Positions 1-6,893 of a stretch of DNA of 8,219 bases are shown here, piece by piece; within the stretch, counting starts at the first letter, position 1, and every line of letters starts with the position of its first letter. The notes below the pieces were generated by a model. That model saw only the letters and a program-made list of their open reading frames with translations, did no database searches and was not told the origin of the DNA. The DNA is taken from contig JAOZSF010000069.1 of the NCBI GenBank assembly GCA_029939815.1, forward strand, positions 1-8,219, written 5' to 3'. Source of the DNA: a bacterium. Lineage in GTDB: Bacteria > Auribacterota > UBA3054 > B51-G9. The translations under genes and the position numbers were made by a program.

Positions 1-1526
1 GGTCCGTATTTAATACCGAATCGCAGCATAATAACTTTTTTCTCTCTTTCATTAAGTGTATCGAGAACCATCATAATTTGTTCACGCAAGAGGTCATAAT
101 TTGCGGATGAGAGTGGACTTTCGGCGCTTTTATCTTCAATAAAATCTCCAAAAGTACTGTCATTACCATCACCAATAGGCGTTTGAAGGGAAATTGGTGA
201 CTGGGCAATTTTTAAAATTCCGTGAACTTTTCCTGCAGTTGCTTCAACTTCATGAGCGATATCCTCCGGCGAAGGTTCCATTCCTGTTTTTTGGACAAAC
301 CGTTTTGATGAACGTCTTAATTTATTAATTGTTTCAATCATGTGAACAGGAATACGAATTGTTCTTGCATGATCGGCGATAGCTCTTGTAACCGACTGGC
401 GAATCCACCAGGTCGCATAAGTAGAGAATTTAAATCCGCGTTGGTGTTCAAATTTATCAACCGCTTTCATAAGCCCTGCATTTCCTTCCTGAATAAGGTC
501 GAGGAAATCCATGCCGTGATTTATATATTTTTTTGCCACGCTGACGACGAGTCGGAGATTAGCTTCGACCATTTTACTTTTTTCGATTTTAGAGACATCT
601 GTCCATTTTTTCAAATGGCTGATGTTTCTGTAAATATCTTTCGCGGGCATGCGGCATTGTCTTTCAATAGCGGCAATTCTCGCTCTTTCCTGCGCAACGC
701 GTTTTTTAATTCCTCTTCTGTCTGAAGCTTGAAGATCGAGGATAATCTGTTCTGATTCTTTAGCTTTATCGTGCAGTATGAGCAGCATTTCGGCAAATTC
801 TTCAATGATAGACTGTTTAAAATCGAGTTTTTTCATTAAATTGATTAACTGTTCATCTTTTTCATTTTTTTCTTTTTCTAATTTCTGACGTTCTTTAGCG
901 CGAATAGTATCCCGTTGCAAGCGAGAGTATAAAACTCTAAGCTGTCTGTCAAGGTCGCGAATTTGCCGTCTTTTAGGTTTCATATACCGAATATAATTAT
1001 CGCGACTTATCAATTTTTTTCTTGTATTTTCCGCGACGATATGATCAAATCGTTCTGCTCCTTCCAATAACTGATCGCTCAATATCAAAGTTTCTTTGGC
1101 AACATTTCCAAATCTAAACACATATTTTCTGATATTCTTTTTAGCTTTTTCGATTTCTTTTGAAATAGAAACTTCCTGCGCTCTTGGCAGCAAAGGAACT
1201 CTCCCCATTTGTTTAAGGTAAATTTTTACCGGGTCGTCAAGATGCTGATTCATTTGCAGTTGTTTTAATTCCGCATCAAATTTTTCATTTGAAACTTCTT
1301 CTTCACGATCCATTTTAATATCAGACGGTTTATCATGAATTTCGATGTTTTTCTTTGACAGTCCGTTTTGGATCGCTACCTGAAGCAGTTCGAGTTCTTG
1401 AAAAGGGATATCATCCGGAATAATATCATTAAACTGTTCCCAGGTAATGAACCCTGTTTTTTTTGCTGTTTTGGCGCATTTGTTAATTATTTTTGTAATA
1501 AGGCGCTTACGTTTTGTTTCACTCAT
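1..1526 (-). CDS. rpoD: RNA polymerase primary sigma factor (sigma-70), 3' end outside window
   Basis: An uninterrupted frame reads from an ATG at 1526 to the left edge, giving 508 residues without a stop, so the gene is cut by the window and not broken. It directs core RNA polymerase to housekeeping promoters. A region 1.1-like segment (about residues 8-65) is followed by region 1.2 (DDPVKIYLKQMGRVPLL, from 97), a long charged non-conserved region (about 131-310), and regions 2.1-2.4 (about 311-395) with NLRLVVSVAKKY, DLIQEGNAGLMKAVDKFE, FSTYATWWIRQ and ARTIRIPVHM. Region 3 follows (about 396-475), then the start of region 4 (LNEREKKVIMLRFGI, 491-505). The region 4.2 helix-turn-helix that contacts the -35 box lies outside the window. 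Region 1.1 and the intact region 2 argue for a primary rather than an alternative sigma factor. This start is the first ATG after an in-frame TAG at 1557-1559 and lies 19 bases after rdgB. No Shine-Dalgarno sequence is visible. Confidence 0.96.
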   Translation of the reverse strand, partial: MSETKRKRLITKIINKCAKTAKKTGFITWEQFNDIIPDDIPFQELELLQVAIQNGLSKKNIEIHDKPSDIKMDREEEVSNEKFDAELKQLQMNQHLDDPVKIYLKQMGRVPLLPRAQEVSISKEIEKAKKNIRKYVFRFGNVAKETLILSDQLLEGAERFDHIVAENTRKKLISRDNYIRYMKPKRRQIRDLDRQLRVLYSRLQRDTIRAKERQKLEKEKNEKDEQLINLMKKLDFKQSIIEEFAEMLLILHDKAKESEQIILDLQASDRRGIKKRVAQERARIAAIERQCRMPAKDIYRNISHLKKWTDVSKIEKSKMVEANLRLVVSVAKKYINHGMDFLDLIQEGNAGLMKAVDKFEHQRGFKFSTYATWWIRQSVTRAIADHARTIRIPVHMIETINKLRRSSKRFVQKTGMEPSPEDIAHEVEATAGKVHGILKIAQSPISLQTPIGDGNDSTFGDFIEDKSAESPLSSANYDLLREQIMMVLDTLNEREKKVIMLRFGIKYG

Positions 1527-1545
1527 TTTATGATATTTGCTATGG

Positions 1546-2169
1546 TTATATTTTTTCTATTAATTTTATATTTTTTTCGATAAGAGATGCTGCTTTTTCA
1601 AACGCGCGTGCGCGATGAGAAATTCTATTTTTCACATCATGAGGCAATTCAGCAAAAGTTTTTCCAATATCGGTTCTAATAAACAGCGGGTCATAACCGA
1701 AGCCATTATCCCCCTGAGGTTTTGTTCCTATTATTCCGTTACAAATTCCTTTAAAAGAGCCGATAATATTATTTGGTGTTGCTATAGATATTACACAAGC
1801 AAAATGTGCTGTTCGCAGCTCTTCCGGAATATCTTTAAGATTTTCAAGTAATTTTTCAATGTTTTGTTCATCGGTTGCGTTTTCTCCGGAATATCTTGAT
1901 GAAAAAATTCCCGGTTCTCCGTTTAGTGCGTCAACTACGAGTCCGGAATCATCTGCAATCACCATTTCACCTGTATAATTTGCGGTAAAAAGCGCTTTTT
2001 TTTCCGCATTTGCCTGAAAAGAATCACCATCTTCAATAACTTCCGGAATATCCGGATATTTATTAAGCGACAACAAATTAATGTTGTAATTTTTAGGTAT
2101 AAACTCTGTAAACAGAAAGTTCATTTCCTGTAATTTACCGATATTATGAGTAGCAATAATTATTTTCAT
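1546..2169 (-). CDS. rdgB: XTP/dITP (non-canonical purine NTP) pyrophosphatase, RdgB/HAM1 family
   Basis: The 207-residue product is a full-length member of the Ham1/RdgB family. These cytosolic enzymes hydrolyse dITP, XTP and ITP to the monophosphate and pyrophosphate, keeping deaminated purines out of DNA and RNA. Visible family motifs are the N-terminal nucleotide-binding segment ATHNIGKLQE (residues 6-15), the acidic catalytic/metal motif ADDSGLVVDAL (72-82) followed by PGIFSSRYSG (86-95), NGFGYDPLF (155-163), and the base-recognition motif SHRARA (184-189). Nothing essential appears missing. The insert around residues 25-45 is slightly longer than in short family members. The ATG is 7 bases after the mcsB stop, with only A/T-rich sequence upstream. 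Its position between mcsB and rpoD indicates co-transcription, not a shared pathway. Assignment by motif is firm; substrate preference is inferred from the family. Confidence 0.96.
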   Translation of the reverse strand: MKIIIATHNIGKLQEMNFLFTEFIPKNYNINLLSLNKYPDIPEVIEDGDSFQANAEKKALFTANYTGEMVIADDSGLVVDALNGEPGIFSSRYSGENATDEQNIEKLLENLKDIPEELRTAHFACVISIATPNNIIGSFKGICNGIIGTKPQGDNGFGYDPLFIRTDIGKTFAELPHDVKNRISHRARAFEKAASLIEKNIKLIEKI

Positions 2170-2176
2170 ATTTATT

Positions 2177-3217
2177 TTATAAGCGGTTTCTTATAATTTT
2201 TGCACGGTAGATATCTCTTTCTTCCGCGGTTAATTCTTTCCCTTTCATTTTCTGCAAATGTGCGGGTTGAATATCTATTAAAAGTTCATTAACGGTTGCC
2301 CGATTAACTTTATCAAAGACTTGCAAATCTGCTCCTATAAGCAAAGAAGACAATAAATTTGTTGCTTCTTCACTTGTTAAAATTTCAGCATATTTAAGAG
2401 TTCCGTACGCGCGTCCGACATCATTTTTAATTTGATACGGTTTATTTACGATTAGAGTTTCCCGCAGTTTGTTTTCGTGATCAATTATTCTTAAAACAAT
2501 TTGATGAAGCTGATTTACAATATTTTTTTCATCCTGTCCCAAAGTAATTTGGTTAGAGATTTGAAACATATTTCCTTTAGAATCGCTGCTTTCACCATAA
2601 AGACCACGAACGGCTATTCCTATTTTACCTACCGCCGACATAACGCTTCCTATTTTGTGTTCATGAACAAGGGCAGGTAAATGAAGCATAGTTGAGGCAC
2701 GAAGGCCGGTACCGACGTTTGTCGGGCATGCGGTCAGGTAGCCGTATTTTGAGGAGAAAGCATAAGGCAGAGATTTTTCAAGTTCGCTGTCAAATTTATT
2801 AATCATTTCCCACGCTTCTTCAAGATTTAATTCGGAACGAAGAATTTGCATACGGATATGGTCTTCTTCATTAATCATTAAACTGCAGGTTTCATCATTA
2901 CTTATAATAACAGCTGACGGAGCTGTCTGCTGTGCAAATTCAGGGCTTACGAGATGTCTTTCGACGAGAAATTGTTTATCAACATTTGATAATGAATTTA
3001 ACGTCAGAATCTCTGCATTTTTTAGCAAATCAGTTTTTTTCGCGGCTTTTCTCACACGCAAAATAACTTCCTCCCGCTGCTTATCTGTGCAGCGGTCCGG
3101 GAAAGGAATATCGCTCATATTCCTTGCGAGCCGAATGCGGGAACTTATCGCGATAGGCTTTGTAGTTGGCGGAGTAACGAGCCATGGAGGTTTATGACTG
3201 ATCATTTTTTCGAACAT
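2177..3217 (-). CDS. mcsB: Protein arginine kinase McsB
   Basis: The 346-residue product belongs to the bacterial phosphagen-kinase-like family that phosphorylates arginine side chains of proteins; in Firmicutes phosphoarginine marks proteins for ClpC-ClpP. Motifs in order: ISSRIRLARN (24-33, nucleotide binding), NEEDHIRMQ (116-124, catalytic acidic pair), the active-site cysteine segment CPTNVGTGLRAS (164-175), and RGLYGESSDSKGNMFQ (204-219) followed by ISNQITLG (220-227). The C-terminus carries RDIYRA (334-339), matching the RDxxRA phosphoarginine-sensing motif that separates McsB from metabolic arginine and creatine kinases. Length is close to the roughly 360 residues of Bacillus McsB. I chose the ATG at 3217, one base after the mcsA stop, because GAGAG sits 8 bases upstream; a TTG at 3232 would add five residues and overlap mcsA by 14 bases. 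It pairs with mcsA, but no ctsR or clpC is adjacent. Confidence 0.95.
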   Translation of the reverse strand: MFEKMISHKPPWLVTPPTTKPIAISSRIRLARNMSDIPFPDRCTDKQREEVILRVRKAAKKTDLLKNAEILTLNSLSNVDKQFLVERHLVSPEFAQQTAPSAVIISNDETCSLMINEEDHIRMQILRSELNLEEAWEMINKFDSELEKSLPYAFSSKYGYLTACPTNVGTGLRASTMLHLPALVHEHKIGSVMSAVGKIGIAVRGLYGESSDSKGNMFQISNQITLGQDEKNIVNQLHQIVLRIIDHENKLRETLIVNKPYQIKNDVGRAYGTLKYAEILTSEEATNLLSSLLIGADLQVFDKVNRATVNELLIDIQPAHLQKMKGKELTAEERDIYRAKIIRNRL

Positions 3218-3218
3218 A

Positions 3219-3731
3219 TTAATTACTCTCAACTGCTTGTTTTAAGCGTTTAATTTCATCTCTGTAAACTGCGCAATCTTCATAATGTTCATTTTTAACG
3301 GCTTGGGACAATTTTTCTTCAAGCTCGGCAATTCTACGTTTTGAATCTTCATCTCTTGGAAATATTTTTGGAAATTTTCCTGTATGGTTCGGTGATTTCT
3401 GCACATTTTTTATAATATCTTTTAATGCAACATTAAAAGTATCATAGCATTTCGGGCAGCCCAATCTACCTTGTTTGATAAAATCTTTTAAAGTTAAGCC
3501 GCAGGCGGAACAACTTGGATTTTCGAGAAAGTTTTCATTTTCCAATTGGCTGAGATTTTCAATTCCTTTAGTTATTGCAGAAAGAATATCGCCGAATGAA
3601 AAAGGGATTGAGGTTTCGATTCCTTTTTTCACAGCACATTCTTCACACATATGTGTTTCCTCCATTTTACCGTTAATTACTTCGGTAAAATGAATTGTAG
3701 CTTCATTTTCGTTACAAAAAGGGCAAATCAT
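3219..3731 (-). CDS. mcsA: McsA-type zinc-binding protein, activator of the McsB arginine kinase
   Basis: The 170-residue product has the McsA architecture. Four CxxC pairs are seen at C3/C6, C29/C32, C74/C77 and C92/C95, likely forming two zinc sites. A basic, charged C-terminal helix pair (about residues 130-166, with AELEEKLSQAVKNEHYEDCA) matches the UVR domain also found in UvrB, UvrC and Clp-associated proteins. In Firmicutes McsA binds McsB and is needed for its full kinase activity, and its cysteines make it sensitive to metals and thiol stress. The ATG shares one base with the ilvE stop (TAATG at 3731), and mcsB follows one base downstream, so the two are almost certainly co-translated partners. 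All eight cysteines are present, so metal binding is probably retained. Function is inferred from the family and from pairing with mcsB. Confidence 0.93.
   Translation of the reverse strand: MICPFCNENEATIHFTEVINGKMEETHMCEECAVKKGIETSIPFSFGDILSAITKGIENLSQLENENFLENPSCSACGLTLKDFIKQGRLGCPKCYDTFNVALKDIIKNVQKSPNHTGKFPKIFPRDEDSKRRIAELEEKLSQAVKNEHYEDCAVYRDEIKRLKQAVESN
3226..3230 (-). promoter_or_regulatory. Shine-Dalgarno sequence deciding the mcsB start
   Basis: GAGAG on the minus strand lies 8 bases upstream of the ATG at 3217, inside the last codons of mcsA. It favours the ATG over the in-frame TTG at 3232. It is the clearest ribosome binding site in the window, where most other starts have none. 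Confidence 0.6.
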
Positions 3732-4624
3732 TATTCGTATATCGGTGTTCCGGTTGTTTGAGTAAGCTCTAAAAACGCTTTTCTTAATGTTTCTGTAATT
3801 TCTCCTACTTTCCCGTTTCCTATAGGTCGGCCATCAACTTTAGTAACAGGAATAACTTCTGCGGCGGTACCCGTAAGAAAGCATTCGTCAGAAGAAAAAA
3901 CATCATGTCTTGACATTACTCTCTGTTTCACGGAAATATCCGAATTTTTACCCATTTCCGTTGCGATTTCCATGACTGTATTTCTTGTTATTCCTTCAAG
4001 AGCGCCCATATATGCCGGAGGTGTTATCAGTATTTTATTTTTAACGATAAAAATGTTATCGCCGGTACATTCTGCGACAAAACCGTATTTATTAAGCATT
4101 ATTGCTTCTTCAAAACCGGCATTTACCGCTTCTATTTTTGCAAGAACATTATTCAAATAGTTTAAAGACTTTACACGTGGGGATACAGCTTCAGACATAT
4201 TCCGTTGAGTTGGCACGGTAATTATTTCCATTCCATTTTCGTAAAGTTCTTCCGGGTAGAGAGAAATAATATCCACAATAATTATTAGCTGGGCTTTTTC
4301 ACATTTATACGGACTAATGCCAAGAGTGCCGACACCGCGAGTTACAATCAGACGAATGTATCCGTCTTTCATATTACTTGCTTTAATAGTTTTAATTGTT
4401 TCCTGTTTAATTTCATTCAATGACATTGGTAGTTTTAAAAGAATATGCCTTGCAGACTGGTCAAGCCGATCAATATGTTCATCGAATTTAAAAATCTTGC
4501 TATTATAGAAGCGAATTCCTTCAAAAACGCCATCACCGTAAAGGAGTCCGTGATCAAAGACTGATATTTTCGCATTTTCCGGAGAAAAAATTTCACCGTT
4601 AATATTTACCTTTGGTTTAATCAT
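3731..4624 (-). CDS. ilvE: Branched-chain amino acid aminotransferase (class IV PLP enzyme)
   Basis: The 297-residue product is a fold-type IV PLP aminotransferase, most likely the enzyme that interconverts leucine, isoleucine or valine with their 2-oxo acids using glutamate/2-oxoglutarate. Visible features are the N-terminal FDHGLLYGDGVFEGIR (23-38, active-site loop), the PLP lysine K152 in SPRVKSLNYLNN, the cofactor-binding segment AECTGDNIFIVK (184-195, with E185), GALEGITRNTV (207-217), and the phosphate-binding LTGTAAEVIPV (250-260). Length is close to the roughly 300 residues usual for IlvE. D-amino-acid aminotransferase and 4-amino-4-deoxychorismate lyase share the fold; the YGDGVFEGIR and TGTAAEV motifs favour IlvE. 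The ATG lies 15 bases after the lolD stop without a Shine-Dalgarno sequence, and the stop codon overlaps the mcsA start. No other branched-chain synthesis gene is in the window. Confidence 0.92.
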   Translation of the reverse strand: MIKPKVNINGEIFSPENAKISVFDHGLLYGDGVFEGIRFYNSKIFKFDEHIDRLDQSARHILLKLPMSLNEIKQETIKTIKASNMKDGYIRLIVTRGVGTLGISPYKCEKAQLIIIVDIISLYPEELYENGMEIITVPTQRNMSEAVSPRVKSLNYLNNVLAKIEAVNAGFEEAIMLNKYGFVAECTGDNIFIVKNKILITPPAYMGALEGITRNTVMEIATEMGKNSDISVKQRVMSRHDVFSSDECFLTGTAAEVIPVTKVDGRPIGNGKVGEITETLRKAFLELTQTTGTPIYE

Positions 4625-4639
4625 TTATATGCTATTTAA

Positions 4640-5332
4640 TTAATTGGTTATTAATGTTCCGTTTTTTATTTTTAATTTTGTTGTTCCAAGCTGGGAAAGT
4701 TCAGTATTATGCGTTACCATAATCAACGCGAAATTTAATTCTTTCTGCAGCTTTTGAAGTAAACCGATTACCGCGTTACTGCTATTTTCGTCAAGATTAC
4801 CTGTCGGCTCATCCGCAAATAAAATATCCGGCTTATTAAGTAATGAACGGGCAATCGCAACCCTCTGCTGTTCCCCTCCGGAAAGCTGATTAGGAAAATG
4901 TTTCGCTCTTTCAGACAAGCCTACTGCATCAAGCAGATTCATAGCGGGTTTTTTTAAAGTGTGTATTTCTTTTCTTAAAATCAAACCGGGCATCATGACA
5001 TTTTCAAGTGCGGTAAATTCCGGCATCAAATGATAAAATTGAAAAACGAAGCCGAATTTTTCATTTCTGATACTCGCGCGCCGGGAATCAGATAATTTAT
5101 ACAAATTATCACCATGATACAACACGGTTCCTTTTGTTGGTCTGTCTAAAGCGCCAAGAATATGTAGTAAAGTGCTTTTCCCCGCGCCTGACGCACCGAC
5201 GATAGTTATAAAGTCGCCGGAATTTATTTCAATATCAATTTTTTTCAAAACAGTCAGGGGCATAGACCCTGTTTTATACTCTTTTGAAATATTATTTGAT
5301 TTAATGATTATTTCTTTTTGATTTTTGTTCAT
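4640..5332 (-). CDS. lolD: ABC transporter ATP-binding protein, LolD/MacB-like
   Basis: The 230-residue product is a stand-alone ABC ATPase with all catalytic motifs: Walker A GASGAGKST (46-54), Q-loop FQFYHLMPEF (97-106, Q98), signature LSGGEQQRVAIARSL (150-164), Walker B ILFADEPTGNLD (170-181, E175) and switch histidine H208 in MVTHN. EPTGNLD and FQFYHLMPEFTALENV are typical of the LolD/MacB/FtsE group, which energises extraction of lipoproteins or other substrates from the inner membrane rather than classical solute import. In diderms LolD works with LolC/LolE permeases to release lipoproteins to the carrier LolA. The start codon shares one base with the dapF stop (TAATG at 5332), suggesting translational coupling. 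No permease gene lies next to it in this window, so the partner must be encoded elsewhere. The LolD name is the best fit, but a MacB-type export role cannot be excluded from the ATPase alone. Confidence 0.87.
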   Translation of the reverse strand: MNKNQKEIIIKSNNISKEYKTGSMPLTVLKKIDIEINSGDFITIVGASGAGKSTLLHILGALDRPTKGTVLYHGDNLYKLSDSRRASIRNEKFGFVFQFYHLMPEFTALENVMMPGLILRKEIHTLKKPAMNLLDAVGLSERAKHFPNQLSGGEQQRVAIARSLLNKPDILFADEPTGNLDENSSNAVIGLLQKLQKELNFALIMVTHNTELSQLGTTKLKIKNGTLITN

Positions 5333-6171
5333 TATATTTTTACCGTTCCGCTAAAAACCTCTTCTGCAGGACCTGTCATAAAGACCGGTGTTTCTTCGCC
5401 GTTCCATGAAATATTTAATTCGCCACCGTCAAGAATTACTGTTGTTTCGTTTTCGAGTTTTCCTGATAATATGCCGGCAACTACTGTGCCACAAGCGCCT
5501 GTTCCGCAGGCAAGAGTTATTCCTGCTCCGCGTTCCCAAACGCGCATTTTCACAGTTTTGGTATTTAAAATCTGTGCAAATTCAACATTTGTTTTATTTG
5601 GAAATATTGCATTCGTTTCGACTTTTTTGCCGACATCCTCCAAAGGAACGGCATCAATATTATCAACAAAGAAAACCGTATGCGGATTTCCCATTGAAAC
5701 ACATGTCATTGGAGGTAAAGAAAAATTTGCGTCAATTTCCGGGGGTTTGGCATTAATCACCTGCCCCGAAAATTCGGATACCGGAATTTCCTCGGCGTCG
5801 AGTTTTGGTTTTCCCATATCAACTCGAACACAATTTTCTTCAATAACCGGTTTTATTATTCCGGCAAGCGTTTCAACTGTCATTTCATTTTTATCAATTA
5901 TCCCGTGATTTTTCGCGTAAAGTGCGCAGCAGCGAATTCCATTACCGCACATTTCAACTTCTCCACCGTCCGGATTAAAGATAGTCATTTTCATATCTGC
6001 GGTTTCCGAAGGATAAATAATCAGCAGCTGATCACCACCGATACCGAAATGCCTGTCAAGCAGAAAAGCAGCTTCATTAACCGAAGGCTGCCATTTTTCC
6101 AAGTTAGTTGTTGCGTCAATGACAACAAAATCATTTCCGCAGCCGTGCATTTTAGTAAAGTTTATTTTCAT
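5332..6171 (-). CDS. dapF: Diaminopimelate epimerase
   Basis: The 279-residue product converts LL-diaminopimelate to meso-diaminopimelate, the direct precursor of lysine and a peptidoglycan cross-linking residue. Both catalytic cysteines of this cofactor-independent epimerase are present: C75 in EMCGNGIRC (73-81) and C222 in TLACGTGACG (219-228). Further family motifs are KMHGCGNDFVVID (7-19), GIGGDQLL (43-50), FNPDGGEVEMCG (65-76), SMGNPHTVFF (159-168) and WERGAG (212-217). Length is normal for the family. The ATG lies 10 bases after the toxin stop codon, with an A/T-only stretch and no Shine-Dalgarno sequence upstream. It acts one step before LysA, whose gene is two genes upstream, so the toxin-antitoxin pair separates two consecutive enzymes of the same pathway. 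Expression may come from read-through of lysA or from the toxin-antitoxin promoter. Confidence 0.97.
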   Translation of the reverse strand: MKINFTKMHGCGNDFVVIDATTNLEKWQPSVNEAAFLLDRHFGIGGDQLLIIYPSETADMKMTIFNPDGGEVEMCGNGIRCCALYAKNHGIIDKNEMTVETLAGIIKPVIEENCVRVDMGKPKLDAEEIPVSEFSGQVINAKPPEIDANFSLPPMTCVSMGNPHTVFFVDNIDAVPLEDVGKKVETNAIFPNKTNVEFAQILNTKTVKMRVWERGAGITLACGTGACGTVVAGILSGKLENETTVILDGGELNISWNGEETPVFMTGPAEEVFSGTVKI

Positions 6172-6181
6172 TTATATTTAA

Positions 6182-6598
6182 TCACTTTTTGCCGGGGACT
6201 AATGTAAAGCCCGCGCGTGCAAAATGTTTATCAGAAGTTAATGCTTTATCAATACCTAATTCTCTCATTACAACAAAACTTGTGCAATCAGTAAAAGAAA
6301 ATTTCTGATCCCGCCAGCCAAAGAATAATGCTCTTGCTTCTTCAGATCTGACACTGTTAATATATTCCCAACTAATTCTGGAACTATTTGATACAATTTG
6401 CCACCATTTTTCCGCTGCAGAAAGATTAAGTCTTGCGCGCAATAAAGTTAATGTTTCATCTACCACATAATCTGTTGTAACGAAAATTCCGCCGTTGTTT
6501 AACCACTTATTTCTAAACTCAATTCCTTTTAAATAAAAAGGATCGTTTGAATCTGATAATAACATCCAGCCTGCTGTATCAACAAAAATCGCTTTCAT
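6182..6598 (-). CDS. PIN-domain ribonuclease toxin (VapC family)
   Basis: The 138-residue product is a complete PIN domain. The likely metal-binding acidic residues are D7 (FVDTAGW), E48 (VVDETLTLL), D104 (FSFTDCTSF) and D123 (TSDKHF), the pattern expected of an active VapC-type endoribonuclease. VapC toxins cleave RNA, often specific tRNAs or rRNA, and are held inactive by the partner antitoxin; the target here cannot be told. The gene begins 2 bases after the antitoxin stop. A GGA inside the final antitoxin codons is the only possible ribosome binding site, so translation is probably coupled to the antitoxin. The product is at the upper end of usual VapC length, and the C-terminal GIDKALTSDKHFARAGF block resembles PIN proteins common in cyanobacteria and PVC bacteria. 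With all four acidic residues intact the toxin is probably functional. Confidence 0.9.
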   Translation of the reverse strand: MKAIFVDTAGWMLLSDSNDPFYLKGIEFRNKWLNNGGIFVTTDYVVDETLTLLRARLNLSAAEKWWQIVSNSSRISWEYINSVRSEEARALFFGWRDQKFSFTDCTSFVVMRELGIDKALTSDKHFARAGFTLVPGKK

Positions 6599-6600
6599 AA

Positions 6601-6843
6601 TTATCCATACAAAACCGCATCATGATCTGCTGCGGTTAAGCCGTCTTTGGTTGCGCCTAATGCTGTCATTTTATAAAGTGAATCTTTTTTCACTTTTATA
6701 TCCTCTTCAACTTTCGGCATAACCGGAACTATACGAAATGCCGGTTTGCTGCGATAAAGAACTGTAAATTGTTCACCGCATTTTGTGCGTTTAACAATTT
6801 CAGAGAGTTGAGTTCTTAATTCTTTTGTGTTTAAAATATTCAT
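6601..6843 (-). CDS. Antitoxin of the Phd/YefM fold, partner of the PIN toxin
   Basis: The 80-residue product has an N-terminal Phd/YefM-like DNA-binding domain: NTKELRTQLSEIVKRTKCG (residues 5-23) followed by an EQFTVLYRSKPAFRIVPV strand pair (24-41). The remaining roughly 39 residues, rich in charged residues and ending DHDAVLYG, are the likely toxin-wrapping tail that neutralises the PIN domain. Antitoxins of this kind bind an operator next to their own promoter, alone and as a complex with toxin. A strong palindrome 13 bases upstream of this start fits that role. The antitoxin precedes the toxin, as is usual for type II modules, with a 2-base gap. No Shine-Dalgarno sequence precedes the ATG. 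The family call rests on sequence feel for the Phd/YefM pattern plus context, so the exact subfamily is less certain than the pairing. Confidence 0.85.
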   Translation of the reverse strand: MNILNTKELRTQLSEIVKRTKCGEQFTVLYRSKPAFRIVPVMPKVEEDIKVKKDSLYKMTALGATKDGLTAADHDAVLYG

Positions 6844-6856
6844 TTTGTTTTTTATT

Positions 6857-6893
6857 GTTGATTATGTTCAACTATAGTTTAACATAAATCAAC
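6857..6893. promoter_or_regulatory. Near-perfect palindrome, probable toxin-antitoxin operator
   Basis: A 37-base inverted repeat is centred between 6874 and 6875 on the core CTATAG. Outward from the centre, GTTCAAC pairs with GTTTAAC (one C/T mismatch at 6869/6880), then arms GTTGATTAT and ATAAATCAAC pair apart from one bulged A at 6888. That gives 17 paired positions per arm with a single mismatch. It ends 13 bases before the antitoxin start, where Phd/YefM-type antitoxins normally bind to repress their own operon. It overlaps the candidate -10 element. On the plus strand the same repeat is followed directly by eight Ts (6894-6901), so it also has the shape of an intrinsic terminator for antisense transcription towards lysA. 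Operator function is inferred from position and symmetry. Confidence 0.65.

Noticed and set aside
342..725. Open frame of 127 codons on the plus strand
   Set aside because: It lies wholly antisense to the well-conserved rpoD coding frame, and its translation (many F, S, N and scattered C) has no recognisable domain.
1..1526. rpoD as a pseudogene because no stop or full-length frame closes in the window
   Set aside because: The frame is open through the left edge and all sigma motifs up to region 4 are intact in one frame; it is only cut by the window boundary.
3218..3232. TTG at 3232 as the start of mcsB
   Set aside because: It would overlap mcsA by 14 bases and has no ribosome binding site, whereas the ATG at 3217 has GAGAG 8 bases upstream and fits the compact operon spacing.
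5318..5908. Open frame of 196 codons on the plus strand opposite dapF
   Set aside because: It is the complement of dapF, whose catalytic motifs are all intact; the product is a low-complexity S/T/P/F-rich sequence without a recognisable family.
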